In this document: positions 1-9,237 of the stretch, piece after piece
How the letters are laid out: each line of letters starts with the position of its first letter
How positions within the stretch are numbered: position 1 is the stretch's first letter
From: Falsibacillus albus
GTDB taxonomy: Bacteria > Bacillota > Bacilli > Bacillales > DSM-25281
Assembly (NCBI RefSeq): GCF_003668575.1
Contig: NZ_RCVZ01000023.1
Span: forward strand, 300 to 50,625
Length of the DNA stretch: 50,326 nucleotides
Direction: 5' to 3'
Made by a program: the position numbers and the translations under genes
Notes under the pieces: model-generated
Told to the model about the DNA's origin: nothing
Databases searched by the model: none
Seen by the model: the letters and a program-made list of their open reading frames with translations, nothing else

Positions 1-28
1 CACTTCTTCTCTCAGAAGCGACTTTACT

Positions 29-143
29 AATTTACCATGCTGGTAAGTGAAAGTCAACAACTTTTTTTGAAGTTTTTGTGAATGTTTCGCTCGTCTGTTG
101 CGACGATGTTTATAATACTACCACCATAAACTTGGACCGTCAA
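29..143 (-). promoter_or_regulatory. Tandem rRNA-operon promoters P1 and P2
   Basis: Two sigma-A promoters read leftward out of the window. P1 has -35 TTGACG (138-143), a 17-bp spacer and -10 TAGTAT (115-120). P2 has -35 TTGACT (52-57), a 17-bp spacer and -10 TAAATT (29-34). The stretch AAAAAAAGTTGTTGAC before P2 and the following TAGTAAAGTCGCTTC closely resemble the P2 region of Bacillus rrn operons, and no gene follows inside the window. I infer that a 16S-23S-5S operon starts just beyond the left edge; the rRNA itself is not visible. Confidence 0.8.
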
Positions 144-182
144 CGATTTTTTAAAAATTATTCATGTAAAACGAAATATAGT

Positions 183-223
183 AAAAAAAGCCCACAAACC
201 TCAGAAGGGTTTGTGGGCTTTTG
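183..223 (-). terminator. Intrinsic terminator of ptsG
   Basis: A 13-bp stem (188-200 paired with 208-220) is followed on the minus strand by a run of T. It lies 11 bp after the ptsG stop codon. The other side also carries several T, so it may work in both directions and insulate the rrn promoters from ptsG. Confidence 0.9.
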
Positions 224-233
224 GTCACAAGAA

Positions 234-2300
234 TTATTTGATTGTAATGATATCTTCTTGTTTGAGATCTACTTTTCCTTCTTTATTAATTACGATTTGC
301 TCGCCTTCATTCAAGTTTGTGAAGACAACAGGTGTAATGATTGAAGGAGCATTTTCCTTGATGTAATCAAGGTTTACTTTCAATAATGGCTGTCCAGCTT
401 CGACAGTGTCTCCTTCAGCTACAAGAGTTTCAAAGCCTTCGCCTTGAAGTTTCACTGTATCGATGCCGACATGGATCAAGATTTCGCGTCCAGCCTCAGA
501 TTCGATGCCGATTGCGTGTTTTGTCGGGAATAGGTTTACGATTTTTCCGTTTACCGGAGATACAATCGTACCTTCTTCAGGAACGATCGCAAAGCCGTCT
601 CCCATCATTTTTCCGGAGAATACTTGGTCCGGAACTTCAGTGATGGATTTCAATTCCCCTTTGATTGGAGAAATGACTTTTTCATCCTTAGGATCCACTT
701 CGGATTGAAGTGCCTCTGGATTCAGTTCTTCAATTTCGTGCTGTACTTCTTCTTCAGGATCAGGTTTTACTGCTGCTCTTGGTCGTTTTCCTTCAATAAT
801 ATCTTTCATTTGTGACTTAATGGTATCGGATTTCGGACCAAAGATCGCTTGTACGTTGTTTCCAACTTCAAGCACTCCAGCTGCACCCAATTTTTTCAGG
901 CGGTTTTTATCAACATTTTTAATATCATTTACTGAAATACGTAGACGTGTAATACATGCATCCAAGTGGCTGATGTTTTCTTTGCCTCCGAATGCTTCAA
1001 GAATATCATATGGAAGGTCGCTTGATGGAGCCGCAGTTCCTTCTTCATCGTCAGTCGTATCTTCACGGCCAGGAGTTTTCAGGTTGAATTTACGGATGGC
1101 AAAACGGAACCCGAAATAGTAGATAACCGCAAAGACCAAGCCTACAGGAATTACTAACCACCAGTGAGTCTGCGGGTTAAGTACTCCAAATAGAAGGAAG
1201 TCGATCAGACCGCCTGAGAAAGTCATACCGATTTTAACATCCAATAGGTGCATGACCATGAATGATAAACCAGCGAAGATAGTATGGATACCGAATAATA
1301 CTGGTGCAACGAATAAGAATGAGAATTCAATCGGTTCTGTGATACCTGTCAAGAATGATGTTAATGCTGCAGATCCCATGATACCTGCAACGAACTTTTT
1401 GCGTTCCGGTCTTGCTTCATGGTAAATCGCAAGAGCCGCCGCCGGAAGACCGAACATCATGAACGGGAATTTACCTGTCATGAATGTACCTGCAGTCAAG
1501 TTCTTCACGCCGTCTTTAACCTGCGCCATGAAGATCGCTTGGTCCCCGTGTACGATTTGTCCAGCTGCATTTTTGTAAGAGCCGAATTCGAACCAGAATG
1601 GTGCATAGAAAATGTGATGAAGTCCAAAAGGAATCAATGCACGTTCTACGACACCAAAGATGAATGCCGCAAGCGTCAGGTTGGAATTCAACATATTTTC
1701 AGAGAAGTTGTTCAGGCCTGTTTGGATCGGCGGCCAGATGATGATCATAATAAGACCCAATACAACCGCACTGGCTGCTGTTGCAATTGGAACGAAACGT
1801 TTTCCTGCAAAGAATCCTAAGTAAGAAGGAAGTTCAATTTCAAAGAATTTATTATACATATAAGCAGCGATGATCCCGAGGATGATACCTCCGAATACCC
1901 CTGTCTGCAATGTAGGAATCCCTAAAACGCTTGCAAATTCCGGATGACCTTTCAAATCACCGGCTTCGATGCCAAGGGCTGTCCCCATTGTGACGTTCAT
2001 AATCAAGAAGCCTACAATTGCCGCTAGTCCGGCAACACCTTCACCACCGGCAAGCCCGATGGCTACACCTACTGCAAATAGAAGTGCTAAGTTGCTGAAA
2101 ATGATTCCGCCTGCATCTTCCATGACGGATGCAATCATGACAATGATGTGATTGTTAAGGAATGGCGCAAGTTCAGTCAATGTCGGGTTTTGCAACGCAT
2201 TACCCAGTGCAAGCAGAATCCCTGCCGCTGGTAAAATCGCAACTGGAAGCATTAATGCTTTACCGACTTTTTGCAAGACGCCAAAAGCTTTTTTAAACAT
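234..2300 (-). CDS. ptsG: Glucose-specific PTS enzyme IICBA
   Basis: Membrane permease that imports and phosphorylates glucose using phosphate from HPr. The 688 residues match the usual length of a IICBA fusion. Residues about 1-410 form the multi-span EIIC domain, beginning [20 protein letters not shown] follows (about 430-510), with the phosphocysteine in [13 protein letters not shown] occupies about 550-688, with the phosphohistidine in [13 protein letters not shown]. The ATG start has an AGGAGGT ribosome binding site directly upstream. The leader contains a GlcT-type antitermination site, and glcT lies next upstream. In B. subtilis ptsH and ptsI follow ptsG, but here a terminator and rrn promoters follow, so HPr and enzyme I must be encoded elsewhere. 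Identification is secure. Confidence 0.97.
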   Translation of the reverse strand: MFKKAFGVLQKVGKALMLPVAILPAAGILLALGNALQNPTLTELAPFLNNHIIVMIASVMEDAGGIIFSNLALLFAVGVAIGLAGGEGVAGLAAIVGFLIMNVTMGTALGIEAGDLKGHPEFASVLGIPTLQTGVFGGIILGIIAAYMYNKFFEIELPSYLGFFAGKRFVPIATAASAVVLGLIMIIIWPPIQTGLNNFSENMLNSNLTLAAFIFGVVERALIPFGLHHIFYAPFWFEFGSYKNAAGQIVHGDQAIFMAQVKDGVKNLTAGTFMTGKFPFMMFGLPAAALAIYHEARPERKKFVAGIMGSAALTSFLTGITEPIEFSFLFVAPVLFGIHTIFAGLSFMVMHLLDVKIGMTFSGGLIDFLLFGVLNPQTHWWLVIPVGLVFAVIYYFGFRFAIRKFNLKTPGREDTTDDEEGTAAPSSDLPYDILEAFGGKENISHLDACITRLRISVNDIKNVDKNRLKKLGAAGVLEVGNNVQAIFGPKSDTIKSQMKDIIEGKRPRAAVKPDPEEEVQHEIEELNPEALQSEVDPKDEKVISPIKGELKSITEVPDQVFSGKMMGDGFAIVPEEGTIVSPVNGKIVNLFPTKHAIGIESEAGREILIHVGIDTVKLQGEGFETLVAEGDTVEAGQPLLKVNLDYIKENAPSIITPVVFTNLNEGEQIVINKEGKVDLKQEDIITIK

Positions 2301-2356
2301 TTGGTTTACCTCCTGAATAGTGTTAATTTGCTAAATCAATATAGTGCTGCAAACGT

Positions 2357-2466
2357 AAAAAAGGCATGAGGAAAGAAGATAGTAAAATGCTTATAGAGAT
2401 AGAGTACCCCTAATTTTGCATTTCATTTATCTTCCTTACTCATGCCTGATCGTATCAGTAACACGT
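2357..2466 (-). promoter_or_regulatory. ptsG leader: GlcT RAT site overlapping a terminator
   Basis: On the minus strand the leader contains GTGTTACTGATACGATCAGG (about 2446-2466), which resembles the ribonucleic antiterminator (RAT) of B. subtilis ptsG. It overlaps the left arm of a very long intrinsic terminator: AGGCATGAG at about 2440-2448 pairs with CTCATGCCT at 2362-2370, with further pairing inside, and is followed by TTTTTTT. GlcT bound to the RAT should block the terminator hairpin and allow ptsG transcription when glucose is present. The mechanism is inferred from the family; the overlapping structures are seen directly. Confidence 0.88.
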
Positions 2467-2479
2467 AAGAAAATGATAG

Positions 2480-3322
2480 CTATTTGATTTTGTTTTGTAT
2501 CCGCTGCAGATGCATGGTTAAGTAAACAGCCTCAGCATCATATACAGGTTTCTTCAACGTTTGCTGCATCATTTTGACCAGCTTCCAAGAAAGATTGTAG
2601 CACATAGGATACTCTTCTTTCAATAGGGAAGCGATCTTTTCTGGCTCTTCCACTTTTTCCCCATTCAATACGCGCTCAATTGTGTACCGGATATGGCGGA
2701 CGAGCCGCATGTAATCCACACTTTCTTTATTCAGCGGAATCTCGAATTGATCCTCAATCGTTTCGATCAATCTTGAAATCAGCTGGGAATGCTGGTTGAT
2801 CTCAGATAAATCCTTATTGACCATCGAGCTGTGGATATGGAGAGCGATGAAGCCGATTTCTCCTTCGGGGAGGTCCACATTCGCCGTTTCGTTGATAAGC
2901 TGAACCACTTCCCGGGCCACTTCATATTCAAATGGGTATAGTGCTTTCGTTTCGACTAAGAACGGATTTCGGATTGACATCCCTCGCATGAGTCGTGTAA
3001 TGGCAAACATGATATGATCGGTCAACGCTACGTGAATATGCTCGTTCAAAAAGGAGTTTGTCCGCTTCCTGATCAGTTCAATGGAGGAAATGATGACATC
3101 CAGCATATCTTCATCCAAATATGGAAGAAGCTTTTTATACTGTTCCTGTTCTTTCGCTCCTTTCAGGACAAAGGTTTTCTCAACGGAGGAATCATCGATG
3201 GGATCATCCTTTTTCCTGCCGAAGCCAATCCCCTTCCCGATCAAGACGACTTCATCACCATTTGAAGCAGAGGCAATGAGGACGTTGTTGTTAAGTAATT
3301 TTTTTACGTTAAATTCAGACAT
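2480..3322 (-). CDS. glcT: GlcT-type transcription antiterminator (BglG family)
   Basis: RNA-binding antiterminator controlling the adjacent ptsG. The 280-residue protein starts at the ATG giving MSEFNVKKLLNNNVLIA, which has an AGGGAGA ribosome binding site; an upstream in-frame ATG has no good site. Residues 1-60 form the CAT RNA-binding domain (NNNVLIAS, GKGIGFGRK). Two PTS regulation domains follow, with conserved histidines in NEHIHVALTDHI and IALHIHSS (PRD1) and RLVRHIRY and LTMHLQRI (PRD2). In B. subtilis, PtsG phosphorylates GlcT and inactivates it when glucose is absent. Order and orientation (glcT, then RAT/terminator, then ptsG) are as in B. subtilis, which supports the assignment over LicT or SacT. 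Confidence 0.95.
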   Translation of the reverse strand: MSEFNVKKLLNNNVLIASASNGDEVVLIGKGIGFGRKKDDPIDDSSVEKTFVLKGAKEQEQYKKLLPYLDEDMLDVIISSIELIRKRTNSFLNEHIHVALTDHIMFAITRLMRGMSIRNPFLVETKALYPFEYEVAREVVQLINETANVDLPEGEIGFIALHIHSSMVNKDLSEINQHSQLISRLIETIEDQFEIPLNKESVDYMRLVRHIRYTIERVLNGEKVEEPEKIASLLKEEYPMCYNLSWKLVKMMQQTLKKPVYDAEAVYLTMHLQRIQNKIK

Positions 3323-3428
3323 AATTCTTTTCTCCCTGATTCGACATATTTCGACCATGACCATCATCCTTATATTTTAGCGAAGAATGCATTGATTATC
3401 AATTGGAATCGCTCTCAATTTCACATGT

Positions 3429-3470
3429 AAAAAAAAGGCTGTCCCTACAACCGTTGCAGGGACAGCCTTC
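3429..3470 (-). terminator. Intrinsic terminator of pbuG
   Basis: A 16-bp stem (3435-3450 with 3454-3469) followed by eight T on the minus strand, immediately after the pbuG stop codon. Confidence 0.92.
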
Positions 3471-3480
3471 AGCCGCGCTT

Positions 3481-4815
3481 CTACGCCAAAAATACAAAGT
3501 ACAAAATAAAGATGACGAACAAGAAATACATGATCGGATTGATATCTTTCGCTCTTCCTTTAACGATCATTGTGATCGGATAAAAAATGAATCCGCATGC
3601 GATGCCGGTTGCAATTGAATACGTAAGCGGCATGGCAATGATCGTCAAGAATGCAGGAACCGCAATTTCGAATCGTTTCCAGTCGATTTCACCAATCGTA
3701 GAAACCATCAACACCCCGACAATGATCAATGCTGGAGCCGTCACGTACGGTGTGATGACCGAAAGCAGCGGGAAGAAAAACAATGACAAGATGAAGAATC
3801 CTGCTGTAACGACAGAAGCAAAGCCGGATTTCGCCCCAGCTGCCACTCCTGCCGAAGATTCGATATAGGAAGTCGTCGTGGAAGTCCCCAAAACCGCTCC
3901 CACAACTGTCGCACACGAGTCGGCAAGAAGCCCTTTCCCTGCTCTAGGCAAAACATTGTCTTTTAAAAGGCCAGCTTGATTCGCTACTGCTACCAGCGTT
4001 CCCGCTGTATCAAAGAAATCAACAAACAAGAAAGTTAATATGACAACCAGCATTTGAATGGTAAACACATGACCAGGATGATGAATGAAGTTATCGATTG
4101 CAACACCAAATGTCGGTTTAATGCTTGGGACGGAATCAACGATTTTATGCGGAACATCGATAAGACCGAAGAACATGCCGACAATCGATGTGACGACAAT
4201 CCCGATGAAAATTCCGCCTTTCACCCCGCGTGTCATTAACACTACAGTTAAGATAAGACCAAAAATCGCAAGCAGTGTGTTTCCAGAAGTTAAATCACCA
4301 AGTCCAACCAACACTGCATCATTATTGACGATTATGCCCGCGTCTTGGAACCCGATAAATGTAATGAAAAGTCCGATTCCCGCTCCAACCGCAAATTTCA
4401 GTTCGGCAGGAATGGCATTGATGATTCTTTCACGAATTCCAGACAGTGTCAAAAGAATAAAAATAAGTCCTGAACATAAGACGCCGGATAAAGCTGTCTG
4501 CCATGGAATTCCGTATGTCAAAATGACTGTGTAAGCAAAGAATGCATTCAAGCCCATTCCCGGTGCCAATGCGATTGGATACTTCGCCAACAGCCCCATC
4601 AACAGCGATCCGATTGCCGCTGCGAGCGCTGTTGCTACGAAAACAGCTCCATAATTCATTCTCATTGCATCCGGCAAGTCCTTCACAGAAGACAATGAAA
4701 GGGTCAATGGATTGACTGCCAATATATAAGCCATCGAAAGAAACGTAGTCAGGCCCCCGATAAACTCGCGGCGATAATTAGTACCGAGTTCTTCAAATTG
4801 AAAAAACTTCTTCAT
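3481..4815 (-). CDS. pbuG: Hypoxanthine/guanine permease (NCS2, AzgA-like)
   Basis: Integral membrane proton-coupled purine importer of about 444 residues, the usual length for PbuG/AzgA proteins, with 12-14 hydrophobic segments. Recognisable motifs are the N terminus TNYRREFIGGLTTFLSMAYI, the substrate-site region ALAPGMGLNAFFAYTV, the FFDTAGTLVAVANQAG segment, and GTSTTTSYIESSAGVAAGAK. The start giving MKKFFQFEELG is preferred because GGAGGGA lies nine bases before it. A guanine riboswitch and terminator precede it, so transcription should stop when guanine is plentiful. It lies downstream of guaA in the same direction, as in B. subtilis. PbuO is a close paralogue, but the synteny favours PbuG. 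Confidence 0.94.
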   Translation of the reverse strand: MKKFFQFEELGTNYRREFIGGLTTFLSMAYILAVNPLTLSLSSVKDLPDAMRMNYGAVFVATALAAAIGSLLMGLLAKYPIALAPGMGLNAFFAYTVILTYGIPWQTALSGVLCSGLIFILLTLSGIRERIINAIPAELKFAVGAGIGLFITFIGFQDAGIIVNNDAVLVGLGDLTSGNTLLAIFGLILTVVLMTRGVKGGIFIGIVVTSIVGMFFGLIDVPHKIVDSVPSIKPTFGVAIDNFIHHPGHVFTIQMLVVILTFLFVDFFDTAGTLVAVANQAGLLKDNVLPRAGKGLLADSCATVVGAVLGTSTTTSYIESSAGVAAGAKSGFASVVTAGFFILSLFFFPLLSVITPYVTAPALIIVGVLMVSTIGEIDWKRFEIAVPAFLTIIAMPLTYSIATGIACGFIFYPITMIVKGRAKDINPIMYFLFVIFILYFVFLA

Positions 4816-4860
4816 GCTGTGTTCTCCCTCCAAAAACATCACGTCGTTACCTTAATAAGA

Positions 4861-5030
4861 AAAGCTCCAAACGATTCACACCGTTTGGAGCTTTGACTGA
4901 AAGGATTAGGGTAAAAGGATGTGCATTCTGAAAAGAACACAAAACCTTTATCCGAAATACCTCGTAGTCAAGCCATTTACGGCAGCTTGGTAGAAACTTT
5001 TGGGCCATATCCCCAATATTATACGACGTA
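4861..5030 (-). promoter_or_regulatory. Guanine (purine) riboswitch with terminator controlling pbuG
   Basis: The aptamer spans about 4959-5030 on the minus strand. P1 is formed by ACGTCGTA and TACGAGGT with one mismatch. The core contains ATATGG, the canonical J2/3 GTTTCTACC, the P3 loop GTAAAT, and GACTACG, where the specificity residue is C (position 74 in xpt numbering). That predicts guanine rather than adenine. A strong terminator follows at 4861-4894 (13-bp stem, then TTTTCTTATT). This is an OFF switch for the permease. Confidence 0.95.
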
Positions 5031-5110
5031 ATCAATGTTTTTATTAAATTCTATCGTTAGTTTATCAGCCATTAGGCCTATCGGTCAACCCTAAAACCGA
5101 ACATTTTTAT

Positions 5111-5135
5111 AAAAAAATTAACGAACGTTCGTTTA
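5111..5135 (-). terminator. Possible weak terminator of guaA
   Basis: The self-complementary AACGAACGTTCGTT is followed on the minus strand by AATTTTTTT, just after the guaA stop codon. The stem is short and the effective loop small, so termination may be leaky. Confidence 0.5.
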
Positions 5136-5141
5136 CCGAGT

Positions 5142-6695
5142 TTATTCCCACTCTATCGTCGCAGGCGGCTTGCTTGTCACATCATACACGACGCGGTTGA
5201 TGTGATCGACTTCATTGACGATTCTTGTAGAGATTTTCTCCAATACATCCCACGGGATCCTTGCCCAATCGGAAGTCATCCCATCAATCGATGTAACGGC
5301 GCGGATGCCGATTGTGTAGTCGTAGGTCCTTGCATCACCCATGACCCCTACACTGCGGATGTCAGGCAGTACCGTAAAGTATTGCCAGATGTCGCGGTCG
5401 AGTCCCGCTTTTTTGATTTCATCACGCAGGATCGCATCCGATTCACGGACAATTTCAAGTTTCTCTTCACTGATCGCGCCCAACACGCGGATTCCCAACC
5501 CAGGTCCCGGGAATGGCTGTCTCCAAACAATGTCATCCGGGATGCCGAGTTCAGATCCAAGCGCACGCACTTCATCCTTGAAAAGGGTATTCAGCGGTTC
5601 GATCAACGTAAACTGCATATCCTCAGGAAGTCCGCCTACATTATGATGGGACTTGATCGTTTGCGCTGTGGCTGTGCCACTTTCGATAATATCCGTATAA
5701 AGCGTTCCTTGTGCAAGAAAATCGATGCCTTCCAGTTTAGTGGCTTCATCATCGAACACATAAATGAACTCGTTGCCGATGATCTTTCGCTTCTGCTCAG
5801 GATCGGATACACCTTCCAGCTTGGTCAAGAAACGGTCCTTTGCATCGACCTTGATGACGTTCATGTTAAAGCCGTCACTGAATGTCTTCATGACACTGTC
5901 TGCTTCCCCTTTGCGCAATAAACCATGATCGACGAAGATACAAGTCAGCTGATCACCGATTGCCTTATGAATCAATACGGCAACAACGGATGAATCAACA
6001 CCTCCGCTCAACGCGCACAATACTTTGCGATCGCCGACAGTTTGGCGGATTTTCTCCATTTCTATTTCAATGAAATTTTCCATCGACCACTGATCTTTAC
6101 ATTCACAGACTCCGAAAACGAAATTCTTTAACATATCATTTCCATAGACGGAATGGCGGACTTCAGGGTGGAACTGAACAGCATAAAGATTTTTCGATTC
6201 ATTGCTCATGGAAGCGATCGGACAGGAAGGATTTGTGGCATCGACCGTAAAGCCTTCCGGTGCTTTCACCACTAAATCGCTATGGCTCATCCAAACGACC
6301 TGCTCTTCCGGAAGACCCTCGAACAAGGCTGATTTGTTTTCGATGTTCATTGTCGCCTTGCCATATTCGCGATGCTTCGCTCTTTCGACTTTTCCATCAA
6401 AGTGCTTGGTCATCAGCTGCATGCCATAACAAATGCCAAGAACGGGAATCCCCATTTCAAAAATGCGTTCATCACATGAAAAGGCATTGTCGCCATATAC
6501 GCTATTCGGGCCACCTGAGAAAATGATGCCTTTCGGGTTCATTTCCTTGATTTCTTCGACTGTGATTGTATGGGGATGAAGCTCACTGTACACCCCAAAT
6601 TCACGAATTCTGCGAGTGATTAATTGATTGTACTGACTTCCAAAATCTAAAACAACGATCATTTCCTGATTTTGCAATTCTGCTTTTCCAGTCAA
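5142..6695 (-). CDS. guaA: GMP synthase (glutamine-hydrolysing)
   Basis: Converts XMP to GMP using ATP and glutamine, the last step of guanine nucleotide synthesis. The class I glutamine amidotransferase domain comes first (residues about 10-200), with the catalytic cysteine in [10 protein letters not shown] and the His-Glu pair in VQFHPEV. The ATP pyrophosphatase domain follows, with the P-loop [10 protein letters not shown]. The C-terminal dimerisation domain ends [10 protein letters not shown] place the start at a TTG ([19 protein letters not shown], 517 residues), which has GAGGTGA five bases upstream; an in-frame TTG seven codons earlier has no site. Its own guanine riboswitch precedes it. 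Orientation relative to pbuG matches B. subtilis. Confidence 0.97.
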   Translation of the reverse strand: MTGKAELQNQEMIVVLDFGSQYNQLITRRIREFGVYSELHPHTITVEEIKEMNPKGIIFSGGPNSVYGDNAFSCDERIFEMGIPVLGICYGMQLMTKHFDGKVERAKHREYGKATMNIENKSALFEGLPEEQVVWMSHSDLVVKAPEGFTVDATNPSCPIASMSNESKNLYAVQFHPEVRHSVYGNDMLKNFVFGVCECKDQWSMENFIEIEMEKIRQTVGDRKVLCALSGGVDSSVVAVLIHKAIGDQLTCIFVDHGLLRKGEADSVMKTFSDGFNMNVIKVDAKDRFLTKLEGVSDPEQKRKIIGNEFIYVFDDEATKLEGIDFLAQGTLYTDIIESGTATAQTIKSHHNVGGLPEDMQFTLIEPLNTLFKDEVRALGSELGIPDDIVWRQPFPGPGLGIRVLGAISEEKLEIVRESDAILRDEIKKAGLDRDIWQYFTVLPDIRSVGVMGDARTYDYTIGIRAVTSIDGMTSDWARIPWDVLEKISTRIVNEVDHINRVVYDVTSKPPATIEWE

Positions 6696-6786
6696 AACGT
6701 TCACCTCAAGTTTCAATGATTATTGGAGCATATACGGTTTGCAGCCAAAGATATTTCTTTAGTTTGTCCATCCTTTATAAAACCAA

Positions 6787-6940
6787 TAAAAAAACTGGAA
6801 TTCTGCTCCACAATAAAATAAGAAGACAGAATTCCAGTTTGAATAAGAGAAAATGAAAAGAATTTCTGCCTTCATAGTCAGGTCATTTAAGGTGACCCGG
6901 TAGAGACTTTCGAACCATATTATCGAGGATATACGAAGGA
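6787..6940 (-). promoter_or_regulatory. Guanine (purine) riboswitch with terminator controlling guaA
   Basis: The aptamer lies at about 6869-6939 on the minus strand. P1 pairs CCTTCGTAT with ATGAAGG. The core has ATATGG, J2/3 GTCTCTACC, the P3 loop TTAAAT and GACTATG, with C at the specificity position, so guanine is the predicted ligand. J2/3 differs from the usual GTTTCT by one base at the flipped-out position (48 in xpt numbering), which should be tolerated. The terminator at 6787-6840 has a 13-bp stem followed by TTTTTTT. Confidence 0.93.
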
Positions 6941-7017
6941 CTGCATCGAGGGCAAAAACACATCCCTCACCGCACACTATTATTTTTTCTCATTTTATAC
7001 TTGATGATGGGAGGCGG

Positions 7018-9237
7018 TCAACCCGTTGTCTTTTTAATTAAATTTTCCCACAATTTACGGGATTCGCTCCAGTCGGCCGCTTTCGGATCCTGTCGATACA
7101 GAACCCTTTCATAGAGGGCTGTGAGCCGCGACATTTCCCTTGTTGAATAGAATGAATCGATATATCTGGCATAACTTCTCAATGTTTGTCCATCATCCAT
7201 CTTCAAACCGGACCGATCGAGTTGCTTCAATAGTGAAAGATATGCATTCGTGAAGACTTCATCACCGGTTTTCCGGCGGTAGCGCAGAACGAGCACATGC
7301 GGAATCCACCGGCTCCTCGTCCTGAAGATGCCCCATCCAATCGCTGCCACGAAAAGAATGCTGATCATGGTCCATCCCCAGTGCATCTTGAAGAACTCTT
7401 TTATATTGCCCCATAAGTCCTTGATCGAAAAGCCGTCGCTGCTATTGGAAGCCTGGTCCTGCAATGGCTTTTTCTCAGGTTTCTTCGGCTGCTGGTCCTC
7501 TTTTTTCACAGGAGGCGGAGTGCTTGATTTATCAATATCCTGATCGTATTTATAGTCGACGTTGTTGTCAAAGCCTTTCGTCGGCTCGAACGGCACCCAT
7601 CCTACCCCTGGGAAAAAGGCTTCCACCCAGGAATGGGCATCATTATTGGTCACTTCATAAGCAGAAATATTCCCCGTATCGGAATACTTATATTCCCCCG
7701 AAGTGTACCCCTTCACCCAGCGGGCAGGGATCCCGATGGACCTCAAAAGGACCACCATGGAAGAAGAAAAGTTATCGCAATATCCATGGTTGTTTTCAAA
7801 TAAAAATTGATCGACATAATCTTGGCCATCTCTTGGAATCGTCACATTTACTTGATCATAGACAAATTCAGGCTTTTTGAAATACTGTTCGATGGCTTTT
7901 GCCTGATCGAACCAATTGTCCTTCCCTTTCGTAATCGTCTTGGCAAGCTCCTCCACCCTTGGAGGCAAACTGTCGGGAAGCTGAGTGTACCGGTCTAGAA
8001 AGTCCTTATCCCCTTGATCAGCCGGATCGAATGATGATGCATTTGCCGCTTTCATGTTCTTCATGCTGTATTGAGGATCCTTGTAGCTGACCGAATAGGT
8101 CTGAAGCTTGAAAGGCTGGGCGTTTTTATACGCCACCAATTTTTCTGTGACGTTGTTAAAATGAAACTCCTCGCCGTCGTTGCCCTGAACCTTCATGATC
8201 CCATAAGGCTGGACTACGTGAGTGTAAGGGATCTGGTATAAAAGCTGAGCCTTTTCATCTGGACGATCAGGATAAAGGGCTTCGTTAGCCGTTGGAACAA
8301 GCTCCCCCGATTTCACGATCATTTCCTCCTGCGGGGTATCCGACAGTTCCCATCCCTTCCCTGTATAGACGTCCTTCGTTTCGATTTTCCAATAATGCTT
8401 CGATGTATCCTTTGCGGTGAAGACGACTGTATTGTCCCCAATGAAGGGTCCGCCCAGATTGGAGTCATCCGTACCATAGCCAATCTTGGAAATTCCGGCC
8501 CCGCTGCCTTCTCCGGCACCTTCAGTATAAGATTTCAAGAACGGAACAGGATCTGGCCATATCGGATCTGCTTTAGGCGCAGCATATGCAATGACTGCAC
8601 TTCCTCCCACCATGATCGATAAAGGGACCAGCCATCTTTTCATTTGCAGACGCTGATGGTGGAGCGCTTCTTTTTCCATCAGACGGCTGAAGAATAAAAT
8701 TCCCAATAAGACGAAGCCGATGATAATGATCCTTATGATGGCGTATTTCGCTTCATATGGGGAAAAAGTGTCCAACACGGTGATGTACACGATCGTTAAA
8801 AAATAAAAAATAAAGATTTTTTTCCTGACCATGAGCCAGTAATGAAGCAAGTAGGCCATCAGCCACAACAGGACAAAAAAGAGCAGACTCCTGAATAAAT
8901 CCGATAAGTGATACCAATCTTGATGAATCAAGAGACTCAGGTTGTGAAAGAAATCCTGAAAGAAATATTCCAGCCAGGCCAGGCTCAACACCGACCCTTG
9001 GAAGAATAAAAGGTGAAGCGTAAATAAAACATAGGCAGCCTTCACTGCTGCAGATATCCATGCGTTCACTTGGAAAAAGGAGAGCAGCAAGCATAGGATG
9101 ATGAAAAACAAAAAGCGTTCGATATTTCCAGTCGGCGTGAGTTCTTCAATCGGCCGAAGCCACTCCCATAATAATAAGAAACCTAGGAAATACAACACGG
9201 TGCCATATAAACTTTTCATTTTGAGATGATCGCTCAT
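7018..9237 (-). CDS. Transglutaminase-like membrane protein (YebA-like)
   Basis: A 739-residue membrane protein of the TgpA/YebA type. The first 200 or so residues hold six or more transmembrane segments. An extracytoplasmic part follows, with a transglutaminase core at about residues 460-570: the catalytic Cys is in GYCDNFSSSM and the His in NDAHSWVEAFFPG, followed by GWVPFEPT. A linker rich in Lys, Pro and Gln, one more membrane segment (about 620-640) and a cytoplasmic DUF4129-like tail complete it. The gene overlaps the upstream DUF58 gene by four bases (ATGA) and has GGAGGTGA before its ATG. It forms an operon with the MoxR and DUF58 genes, a combination often proposed to act in envelope-associated complex assembly. 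The substrate is unknown. Confidence 0.9.
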   Translation of the reverse strand: MSDHLKMKSLYGTVLYFLGFLLLWEWLRPIEELTPTGNIERFLFFIILCLLLSFFQVNAWISAAVKAAYVLFTLHLLFFQGSVLSLAWLEYFFQDFFHNLSLLIHQDWYHLSDLFRSLLFFVLLWLMAYLLHYWLMVRKKIFIFYFLTIVYITVLDTFSPYEAKYAIIRIIIIGFVLLGILFFSRLMEKEALHHQRLQMKRWLVPLSIMVGGSAVIAYAAPKADPIWPDPVPFLKSYTEGAGEGSGAGISKIGYGTDDSNLGGPFIGDNTVVFTAKDTSKHYWKIETKDVYTGKGWELSDTPQEEMIVKSGELVPTANEALYPDRPDEKAQLLYQIPYTHVVQPYGIMKVQGNDGEEFHFNNVTEKLVAYKNAQPFKLQTYSVSYKDPQYSMKNMKAANASSFDPADQGDKDFLDRYTQLPDSLPPRVEELAKTITKGKDNWFDQAKAIEQYFKKPEFVYDQVNVTIPRDGQDYVDQFLFENNHGYCDNFSSSMVVLLRSIGIPARWVKGYTSGEYKYSDTGNISAYEVTNNDAHSWVEAFFPGVGWVPFEPTKGFDNNVDYKYDQDIDKSSTPPPVKKEDQQPKKPEKKPLQDQASNSSDGFSIKDLWGNIKEFFKMHWGWTMISILFVAAIGWGIFRTRSRWIPHVLVLRYRRKTGDEVFTNAYLSLLKQLDRSGLKMDDGQTLRSYARYIDSFYSTREMSRLTALYERVLYRQDPKAADWSESRKLWENLIKKTTG

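Noticed and set aside
5202-5921. Plus-strand frame of 239 codons opposite guaA
   Set aside because: Antisense to a certain essential gene, with no binding site and no domain that I recognise.
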